Part shown: in pieces, positions 30,170 to 36,545 of the stretch
Numbering within the stretch: position 1 is the stretch's first letter
How the letters are laid out: every line of letters starts with the position of its first letter
Source: Mycobacterium sp.
GTDB taxonomy: Bacteria > Actinomycetota > Actinomycetes > Mycobacteriales > Mycobacteriaceae
Reading direction: 5' to 3'
DNA: 41,152 nt
Assembly: GCA_020438905.1 (NCBI GenBank)
Contig: JAGQTQ010000049.1
Location: forward strand, 1 to 41,152
Translations under genes and position numbers: made by a program
The notes under the pieces: generated by a model
The model's input: the letters and a program-made list of their open reading frames with translations, nothing else
Databases searched by the model: none
Told to the model about the DNA's origin: nothing

Positions 30170-31129
30170 TCAGCGCAGGGTGTTCATCGGTGGCCGGTCG
30201 GCCAGCGAGACCGACGAGGTCCGGGCCACGTATCCGTCGGCCCCGTTCCCGCCGGGCAGGAACTGCGTCAGCCCGACACCGGAGTCGGGAATCCCGCACC
30301 GGGTCAGCAGGGTGGCGATGACCTGGCGGCTCATCGGGCCCAGTTCGCGCATCGGACGGTTGCGGTGGGTCCGCACACCCAGATTGACCTGGGCGATCGC
30401 GCCGAGCCCGAGTCGGTCGTAGGTGTCGACGAGGATGCCGATCTCCACCCCGTAGCCCGGGGCGAACGGCACCGAGGTGAGCAGTTCACGGGTTCCCGCA
30501 TACTCCCCGCCCAGCGGCTGCAGAACGCAGCCGAGTTCGGGGCGCAGGGCGGCCAGCAGCGGCCGCGCGACCAGTTCGGTGACCCGGCCCCCGCCGGTGG
30601 CGTCCTCGCCGACCCGCAGCTTCAACGGCCGCCGGTAGAAACCGCGGACCAGGTGAACACCGTCGCCGGTCAGGATCGGGCCGACCAGCCTGGGCACGAA
30701 CATCGGGTCCGGGTCGATCAGGTCGGAGTCGATGAAGACGACGATGTCACCGGTGGTGGCCGCCAGCGAGCGCCACAACACCTCGCCCTTGCCCGGCTGC
30801 GGCGGTACTTCCGGCAGCGCCTGCTCCCGGCTGACCACCCGCGCGCCGGCGGCCGACGCGCGGGCCTCGGTGTCGTCGCTGGAACCCGAGTCCAGCACGA
30901 TCAGCTCATCGACGAGGCCACCGAGCATCGGGGTGATCGTCTCGACCACCGAGCCGACGGTCTCGGCCTCGTTGAGCGCCGGCAGGACCACCGAAATGGT
31001 GCGTCCGCGTTTGGCGGCCTCGAGTTCGTCGACGGTCCAGTCCGGGCGGTGCCAGCATCGGTCGGCGGGCCCCGACCCGTTGACCGCCCGGCCGGGAGCG
31101 ACCTGCAGCCGTTCGCTCAGATCGGTCAT
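30170..31129 (-). CDS. gpgS: Glucosyl-3-phosphoglycerate synthase GpgS
   Basis: 319 residues, GT-A fold retaining glycosyltransferase (GT81). Transfers glucose from UDP-glucose to 3-phosphoglycerate, the first step toward glucosylglycerate and methylglucose lipopolysaccharides. Seen: ISVVLPALNEAETVGSVV (donor base site), LIVLDSGSSDDTEARA, the metal-binding DSD at about 134-136 (DIVVFIDSDLIDPDP), LVRGFYRRPL and GYGVEIGILVDTYDRLG. The ATG overlaps the folP2 stop (ATGA). As in H37Rv, folP2 and gpgS are coupled. Confidence 0.95.
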   Translation of the reverse strand: MTDLSERLQVAPGRAVNGSGPADRCWHRPDWTVDELEAAKRGRTISVVLPALNEAETVGSVVETITPMLGGLVDELIVLDSGSSDDTEARASAAGARVVSREQALPEVPPQPGKGEVLWRSLAATTGDIVVFIDSDLIDPDPMFVPRLVGPILTGDGVHLVRGFYRRPLKLRVGEDATGGGRVTELVARPLLAALRPELGCVLQPLGGEYAGTRELLTSVPFAPGYGVEIGILVDTYDRLGLGAIAQVNLGVRTHRNRPMRELGPMSRQVIATLLTRCGIPDSGVGLTQFLPGGNGADGYVARTSSVSLADRPPMNTLR

Positions 31130-32001
31130 GCCAGCCCCCTCACCGTGCGGGCCGGCGGCCGGTCACCGCGCACCGATGCCACCATCTCCAGCACCCGGCG
31201 GGTGGGCCCCACCTCGTGGACCCGGAACATTCGGGCGCCATCGGCGGCGGCCAGTGCCGTCGCCGCCAGCGTTCCCTCTAGGCGCTCTGTCAATTCCACA
31301 CCCAGAGTCTCCCCGATGAAATCCTTGTTGCTCAGCGCCATGAGGACGGGCCATCCGGTGTTAACAAGATCTTTCACGTGACGCAACAAGACCAGCCCGT
31401 GGAAGGTGTTCTTGCCGAAATCGTGGGTCGGGTCGATCAGCACGCCGTCGCGGCGGACGCCCACCGAGACCGCGTGTTCGGCGGCGGCGGTCACCTCGGC
31501 GATGACCGAGTCGACGACCCCGGTCACCGTAGTGCCGTAGTTGACCCGGAACGGCCGGGTTCGGGGCACCGCCCCGCCGGTGTGCGAGCACACCAGGCCC
31601 GCGCCGAACTCGGCGGCGACCTCGGGCAGCGTCGGGTCGGCCCCGGCCCAGGTGTCGTTGATGATGTCGGCGCCCGCGGCGCAGGCCTGTTTGGCCACCG
31701 CGGCACGCCAGGTGTCGACGCTGATCAACTGGTCGGGGTAGCTGCTGCGGAGCCATTCGATGAACGGCACCACCCGGGCGATCTCCTCTTCGGCGTCGAC
31801 CAGAGTTCCCGGCCCCGCCTTGACGCCGCCGACGTCGACCACGTCAGCGCCCTCGGCGATGACCCGGTGGGCGGCCTCCATCGCCGCCTCGTCGGAGAAG
31901 GTCGCGCCCCGGTCGTAGAACGAATCCGGCGTGCGATTGACGATCGCCATGATCAGCGCCCGGTCGGCAGCCACCGACCTGCCACAGAATGTCGCGGTCA
32001 T
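31126..32001 (-). CDS. folP2: Dihydropteroate synthase homologue FolP2
   Basis: 291 residues, TIM-barrel DHPS-like protein. Seen: LIMAIVNRTPDSFYDRGATF, ADVVDVGGVKAGPG, QLISVDTWRAAVA, INDTWAG and MALSNKDFIGETLG. The DHPS signature NVTPDSFSDGG appears here as NRTPDSFYDRG, a deviation shared with mycobacterial FolP2, for which DHPS activity was reported absent (family knowledge). Coupling to gpgS suggests a role near glucosylglycerate or methylglucose polysaccharide metabolism rather than folate (inference). Start is ATG at 32001 or GTG at 32007; neither has a clear ribosome site. Confidence 0.9.
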   Translation of the reverse strand: MTATFCGRSVAADRALIMAIVNRTPDSFYDRGATFSDEAAMEAAHRVIAEGADVVDVGGVKAGPGTLVDAEEEIARVVPFIEWLRSSYPDQLISVDTWRAAVAKQACAAGADIINDTWAGADPTLPEVAAEFGAGLVCSHTGGAVPRTRPFRVNYGTTVTGVVDSVIAEVTAAAEHAVSVGVRRDGVLIDPTHDFGKNTFHGLVLLRHVKDLVNTGWPVLMALSNKDFIGETLGVELTERLEGTLAATALAAADGARMFRVHEVGPTRRVLEMVASVRGDRPPARTVRGLA

Positions 32002-32087
32002 AGCCACATCGTGCCTGTTGCGGATACAGGGTCCGGCGGGAACCGATCAGAGCATGGGCGATGCGGCGCGCTCAAGATGGGGGGCGC

Positions 32088-33119
32088 TCAAACGGTCTTG
32101 CGGTAGACCAGCCAACGCATGTCGATCGGCGAGTCCTCATGGCGCAATCCGAAAACATCGTGGCCCGTGGTCCATCCGACGTACCAGCTCGTCGGGGGCC
32201 AGGCGTGCTGCGGCAGATGCGCCTTCTCGTACTCGACGACGCAGTCGTCGGCCTCCAATTCCAGCGGGAGGCCCGCGACCGCGGACGCCACCTCATCGGG
32301 GGTCGAGAAACCCGAATACGCCTGTTGGGCGAACTGTCGAGCGGTGTCGTCCGGGGTGTAGAAGTCGCGCGTGATGAAGATGTTGAAAACGAGGCGGCCA
32401 CCCGGGGCGAGTCGACGGGCAGCGAGTTCGAACAACTGCCGGAGCTCGCCAACGGTGCGGAACTCCGAGACAACCTCCGAGAGCAGTATCAGCGAGTAGT
32501 CGTTGCGAAGGTCTCCGTCGAACTCGAAGACATTGCGCTGGAAGACCCGGACGTCCAGCGATTCCTGCGCGGCGGCCTGCCGAATGATCTCGGCGAACTT
32601 CTCCGTGACCTCCACGACGTCCACCGGGTGTCCGCGGCGCGCCAGAGCCAGCGCATTACGCCCGGTGCCTGCTCCGATGTCGAGGATCCGACAACCGGCG
32701 GGATCCGATTCGCCGGCCAACGCCCACACGCGCGCATCGGGTTCTACCCCGAAAAGAGGCGGCTGGCGGGTCGCGATCCAGTGGTGGTAAGCCTCCTCGA
32801 TGGTCATGCAATTGATGTTGACGTTGTAATTGAGCGGACCGGCGACCGTCGAGCGGTAGGAAATGGTGACCGTGGACCGTTGCGAACGATCGAAAGCCTC
32901 GTTGAGCAACCGCTCCAGTACGGATCGCAGATGGGCTCGTTCGTCATCGCTGAAGCGGCGGCCCACGTCGGCGAAAACCCGGGTGATCCGATCGGTGTAG
33001 TCGTCGAGTAAGGCCGGGACCGCGGGAAACGTGATCGAGCCCTCGGTGACGATCTTGGTCTGCAGCCGCGAGTTCAATCCTTCGCGAACCAGGTCTTTGG
33101 CGGTTTCCGCACTCGACAT
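32088..33119 (-). CDS. SAM-dependent methyltransferase, accessory gene
   Basis: 343 residues, cytosolic. An unrecognised N-terminal part (about 1-105; LVREGLNSRLQTKIV, FSDDERAHLRSVLERLLNEA, then a beta segment RSTVTISYRSTVAGPLNYNV) precedes EEAYHHWIATRQPPLFG (about 108-124) and a class I methyltransferase core: ILDIGAGTGRNALALA (145-160), VEVTEKFAE, RNVFEFDGD and LILLSEVVSEF, ending in a variable lid (WPPTSWYVGWTTGHDVFGL). The HW-x-x-R-x-PPLFG element resembles TehB-like methyltransferases. GGAGGA before the ATG fixes the start; the frame is open upstream. Divergent from a PhyH-like oxygenase with a dyad between them. Substrate unknown. Confidence 0.85.
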   Translation of the reverse strand: MSSAETAKDLVREGLNSRLQTKIVTEGSITFPAVPALLDDYTDRITRVFADVGRRFSDDERAHLRSVLERLLNEAFDRSQRSTVTISYRSTVAGPLNYNVNINCMTIEEAYHHWIATRQPPLFGVEPDARVWALAGESDPAGCRILDIGAGTGRNALALARRGHPVDVVEVTEKFAEIIRQAAAQESLDVRVFQRNVFEFDGDLRNDYSLILLSEVVSEFRTVGELRQLFELAARRLAPGGRLVFNIFITRDFYTPDDTARQFAQQAYSGFSTPDEVASAVAGLPLELEADDCVVEYEKAHLPQHAWPPTSWYVGWTTGHDVFGLRHEDSPIDMRWLVYRKTV

Positions 33120-33201
33120 TCGGGTCCTCCGGTCTGTTTTGATGGGCAGCGTAGACCAGTATGGACGTCCGGTGGAACGGACCCGACCGGCGGGAGCGGC
33201 T

Positions 33202-33225
33202 CCGCAATCGGCGGGCCGATTGCGG
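33202..33225. promoter_or_regulatory. Perfect 10-bp inverted repeat between the methyltransferase and oxygenase genes
   Basis: CCGCAATCGG (33202-33211) and CCGATTGCGG (33216-33225) are exact inverted copies around CGGG, 29 bases before the oxygenase ATG. Either an operator for a dimeric regulator or an RNA hairpin near the start codon. A smaller dyad, GTCCG/CGGAC, lies at 33167-33182. Confidence 0.7.
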
Positions 33226-33254
33226 GTGAGCCGGCAAGGTGGCACGCTGAGAAG

Positions 33255-34187
33255 ATGCTGAATGAATTCCAGGTGGACAGCATCGACCACTGGCGACAAC
33301 TGTGCACGGCACTGAACATCGAAGCCGACACCGCCCGGTTCGAGCATCAATTCGACCAAATCGAGGAATTGCTCAGCGACCTCCGGGTCGAAGGCTACGT
33401 CCACGTTCCCGACGTGCTGCCCCGAACTGTGGTCGAACCGCTGCGGGATTGCATCGAGTTGCTGCACCGGTCCGGGATCCCGCTTCCCTTCGCTTTCGTC
33501 TACGACGAATTCTGGCTCGTCTACCAGCGGGTTTCCCAGTTCATCTCGGCCGCCTTGGGACAGGACTACCGCGCGCTCCCGGACTTCTGGGCGTGGTACG
33601 TGCCGCCGACCGATCAGGGCGCCGGATGGGGCCCCCACCGCGACCGGGTCCAGCCCACTCTCGACCTCGACAACTCGCCGCACTCGCTGACGGTGTGGCT
33701 ACCCTTCACCGACGCCATACCGCTCAACGGCTGCATGTACGTCCTGCCGGCTCACCACGACGAACGGTTCCGCGCCAGGGTGTGGGACGGCCCGGGCAAC
33801 AATCACGTTCAAGATCCGCAGGCGATCCGGGCACTGCCGGCGACGGCGGGCAGTTTCCTGGCGTGGAACCAGGCCGTGCTGCATTGGGGCGGCCGGGCCA
33901 GCAGGCTGGCGACCGCACCGCGGATCAGCGCGGCCTTCGAGTTCCAGCGCGCCGACCAGCCGGCGTTCAACCGGCCACTCCTCAACCCGGCGCGGCTGCC
34001 CTCCTTCACCGAACGCCTCGGGCTGATCGCCAAGCAGGTGCTGCAATACCGGCACATGTACCCCCTGAGCTCCGACGTCGAGCAGATCGCCACGAATCTG
34101 CGGGACCGGTTCATGCCCGAGGTGATCGCCAACGCCGCAGAAACTCAGCCCCTCGGACGCTTCCCGGCCGCCACATCGGCCGGGTAG
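33255..34187 (+). CDS. PhyH-like Fe(II)/2-oxoglutarate dioxygenase, accessory gene
   Basis: 310 residues, cytosolic. A helical N-terminus (about 1-45) is followed by a phytanoyl-CoA-dioxygenase-type jelly roll. Seen: VEGYVHVPDVLP (start of fold), WGPHRDRVQ with metal ligands His128 and Asp130, LTVWLPFTDAIPLNGCMYVLPAHHDERF (about 145-172), and the distal His210 in AVLHWGG with Arg223 in PRISAAFEF as the likely 2-oxoglutarate anchor. All four residues are present, so an active hydroxylase or halogen-independent oxygenase is likely. Substrate unknown. The ATG has only a weak distant AAGGTGG. The last 43 bases overlap the end of convergent fadD6. Confidence 0.82.
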   Translation: MLNEFQVDSIDHWRQLCTALNIEADTARFEHQFDQIEELLSDLRVEGYVHVPDVLPRTVVEPLRDCIELLHRSGIPLPFAFVYDEFWLVYQRVSQFISAALGQDYRALPDFWAWYVPPTDQGAGWGPHRDRVQPTLDLDNSPHSLTVWLPFTDAIPLNGCMYVLPAHHDERFRARVWDGPGNNHVQDPQAIRALPATAGSFLAWNQAVLHWGGRASRLATAPRISAAFEFQRADQPAFNRPLLNPARLPSFTERLGLIAKQVLQYRHMYPLSSDVEQIATNLRDRFMPEVIANAAETQPLGRFPAATSAG

Positions 34188-35920
34188 GCCTCGTAGAACG
34201 GCACATAACCCTCCTCGCGCCCGTTCAGCACGTACAGCGGATCGGGGACGCCAGGGCCGTAGGCCTGATTGCGCAGATCCACCTTGCGGCTCTTGAACGT
34301 CGAGGTGGTTTCCAGCGATCCCACGATCCGGATGAACAGCGGGACCGCATAACCGGGCAGGTGACCGTACAGGTGGCGGGCCAGGGCACGGCCGTCGAAC
34401 TGCGCACCGGCGCGCAAGGCCACCGCCGCCATCCCGGCCCGGCCGCCGGTGTCGGGAACCTCCACACCGAACACCGTGCATTCCTCCACAACCGGCTCCG
34501 CGGCCAGTGCCGCCTCGACGTCGGTGGTGGCCACGTTCTCGCCTTTCCAGCGAAACGTGTCCCCGAGCCGATCGGCGAAGGCCGCGTGGCCCATCCCCTG
34601 CGGGTTCATCACATCACCGGTGTTGAACCAGACGTCGCCGTCCTTGAAGGCGTTGCGCACCAGCTTCTTCTCGCTGGCCGCCTTGTCGGTGTAGCCGTCG
34701 AAGGGCGAGAGTCGGGTCACCGGGCTCAGCAACAACCCCGGCTCGCCCGAGCGCACCCGGCGCACCCGGCCGTCCGCGCCGCGCACCGGCTCGCCGGTCT
34801 CCACGTTGTAGTCGACGTAGGCCAGCGGCATGGGGCTGATCCCGGTCGACCCGGGAATGTTGAAGACGTTGATGAATGCGACATTGCCCTCACTGGCGGC
34901 ATAGAACTCCACCACCCTCTTGATGCCGAACCGGGTGGTGAACCGCTCCCAGATGTCGGGCCGCAATCCGTTGCCGACGATGACCCGGACCCGGTGTGCG
35001 CGATCGGTCGGTTTGGGGGGCTGATTGAGCAGATACCGGCACAACTCCCCGATGTAGACGAACGCCGTCGCGCCCGTCTCGATGACCTCGTCCCAGAACC
35101 TCGACGCCGAGAACGCCCTGCTCAACGCCAAAGTCGCGCCCGCGTCGACCACCGAGGACAAGGCGACGGTCAGCGCGTTGTTGTGGTAGAGCGGCAAGGC
35201 GCAGTAGAGCGTGTCACCGGCCCGCAACCGCACGCCCAGGCCGCTGAAACCGGCCAGGGCGCGAAGCCAGCGCTGGTGGGTCATCACGCTGGCTTTCGGG
35301 TGCCCGGTGGTGCCGGAGGTGAAGATGTAGAAGGCCGGATCCTTGGCCCGGACCTCACCCGCGGTGGCCGGATTACCGATGGGCTCACCCTCGGCGAGTT
35401 CGGCGAGTTCGGTGACGGTGAGCAGGTCGGTGCCGGACAGGTCCGCCCCGCTATCGACGACGGGCTCGACCAGGTCGCCCTCGACGACCACCACACGCGC
35501 CTGCAGCAGACCCAGGCTGTGGGCCAGCACCTCGGCCCGCTGGTTGTGGTTGACCATGCCCGCCACCGCCCCGCATTTGACCGCGGCCAGCATCGTCAAC
35601 ACCGCGTCCGGCGAGTTGCGCAGCATGATCCCCACCACGTCACCGGGCCGCACCCCCCGGGCGGCCAGCACCGCCGCGTAGCGGTTGGCGGTCTCGTTGG
35701 CCCGCCGATAGCTGATCTCCCGGCCTTCGAAACGAAGGAAGGTCCGGTCGCCGTGCCGCGCCGCGCGATCCTGGAACACCGTGGCGATCGAGGTCTTCGA
35801 ACCCGGCGTGGACAACAACCCGGTGCGCACCGCCCGCAGGATCACCGGGGCGTCCATCACCACCGCAGGCAGCCCCGCGAGCAGATCGAGCAGACCCACA
35901 TGTTTGCCGTCAACGGCCAT
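34145..35920 (-). CDS. fadD6: Fatty-acid/very-long-chain acyl-CoA synthetase FadD6
   Basis: 591 residues. Activates fatty acids to acyl-CoA through an acyl-adenylate. Seen: the AMP-binding P-loop FYIFTSGTTGHPKASVMTH, LYCALPLYHNNALTVALSS, EFYAASEGNVAFINVFNIPG, WFNTGDVMNPQGMGHAAFAD, DRLGDTFRWKGENVATTDVE and the C-terminal Lys region TSTFKSRKVDL. The FATP-type motifs place it with transporter-linked acyl-CoA synthetases, matching Rv1206. ATG overlaps the 3' end of the LOG gene by 11 bases, so the two are coupled. Its 3' end overlaps the convergent oxygenase gene. Confidence 0.93.
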   Translation of the reverse strand: MAVDGKHVGLLDLLAGLPAVVMDAPVILRAVRTGLLSTPGSKTSIATVFQDRAARHGDRTFLRFEGREISYRRANETANRYAAVLAARGVRPGDVVGIMLRNSPDAVLTMLAAVKCGAVAGMVNHNQRAEVLAHSLGLLQARVVVVEGDLVEPVVDSGADLSGTDLLTVTELAELAEGEPIGNPATAGEVRAKDPAFYIFTSGTTGHPKASVMTHQRWLRALAGFSGLGVRLRAGDTLYCALPLYHNNALTVALSSVVDAGATLALSRAFSASRFWDEVIETGATAFVYIGELCRYLLNQPPKPTDRAHRVRVIVGNGLRPDIWERFTTRFGIKRVVEFYAASEGNVAFINVFNIPGSTGISPMPLAYVDYNVETGEPVRGADGRVRRVRSGEPGLLLSPVTRLSPFDGYTDKAASEKKLVRNAFKDGDVWFNTGDVMNPQGMGHAAFADRLGDTFRWKGENVATTDVEAALAAEPVVEECTVFGVEVPDTGGRAGMAAVALRAGAQFDGRALARHLYGHLPGYAVPLFIRIVGSLETTSTFKSRKVDLRNQAYGPGVPDPLYVLNGREEGYVPFYEAYPADVAAGKRPRG

Positions 35921-36497
35921 CCGCGTCGTTCCCTTCCCCGCCGGCGCATCGGTCGAGCGCGTGGGCGATGTCCTCGCTGATCACCAGCCGGTCCAGCGCG
36001 GCCTGCGACACGTAGCCGGTCGGCACCAGCGAGTCCAGCCAGCGTCGCAGCCCGCTGTAGTGACCGTGCGGGTCCAACAGCACCACCGGCTTGTCATGCA
36101 TCCCGAGGTACCCGGCGGTCCACGTTTCGAAAAGTTCCTCGAGCGTGCCTATCCCGCCGGGCAGCGTCAGGAAGGCGTCGCTGCGGTCCTCCATGACCTG
36201 CTTCCGCTGGCGCATGGTGTCGGTGACGATCAGTTCGTCGGCCTCGATATCGGCCAACTCCCGGTGCACGAGGGCCTTGGGGATCACTCCCACCGTGTGA
36301 CCGCCGCGGGCCCGGGCGCCCGCGGCCACCGCCCCCATCGCCGAGACGTTGCCGCCGCCGGAGACCAGGGTCCAGCCGCGCTCGGCAATCGCCTCGCCCA
36401 CCCGGCGGGCCAGCGTCAGCAGCTCGGGATGCCGCGGGCTGGAGGCGCAGTACACGCACACCGCCCATCCCGAGACCGGCTCCGCTGGCTGCTGCAC
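35910..36497 (-). CDS. LOG-family cytokinin riboside 5'-monophosphate phosphoribohydrolase (Rv1205 type)
   Basis: 195 residues, Rossmann-like cytosolic enzyme that releases free base from nucleoside monophosphates. Seen: VCVYCASSPRHPE, VSGGGNVSAMGAVA, TVGVIPKAL, MRQRKQVMEDRSDAFLTL and the signature PGGIGTLEELFE (PGGxGTxxE). The H37Rv homologue Rv1205 makes cytokinins and is linked to proteasome-dependent nitric-oxide sensitivity (established for that protein). GTG start set by a leaderless promoter. The coupled fadD6 follows. Confidence 0.93.
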   Translation of the reverse strand: MQQPAEPVSGWAVCVYCASSPRHPELLTLARRVGEAIAERGWTLVSGGGNVSAMGAVAAGARARGGHTVGVIPKALVHRELADIEADELIVTDTMRQRKQVMEDRSDAFLTLPGGIGTLEELFETWTAGYLGMHDKPVVLLDPHGHYSGLRRWLDSLVPTGYVSQAALDRLVISEDIAHALDRCAGGEGNDADGR

Positions 36498-36503
36498 ACC
36501 CGA

Positions 36504-36509
36504 AACCTA
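36504..36509 (-). promoter_or_regulatory. Leaderless -10 (TAGGTT) of the LOG gene
   Basis: Minus strand, 6-nt spacer to the GTG at 36497. Confidence 0.55.
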
Positions 36510-36532
36510 GACCACGGCGTCCGAGAGCCCAA

Positions 36533-36538
36533 TAGAGT
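36533..36538 (+). promoter_or_regulatory. Leaderless -10 (TAGAGT) of the STAND-like ATPase gene
   Basis: 7-nt spacer to the ATG at 36546. It selects this start in a frame that stays open far upstream. Confidence 0.55.
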
Positions 36539-36545
36539 CGGGGAC

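Noticed and set aside
33302-35980. Long open frame (892 codons) opposite fadD6 and across the oxygenase gene
   Set aside because: Arg/His/Gly-rich shadow translation of high-GC codons; no domain, and it covers two well-recognised genes.
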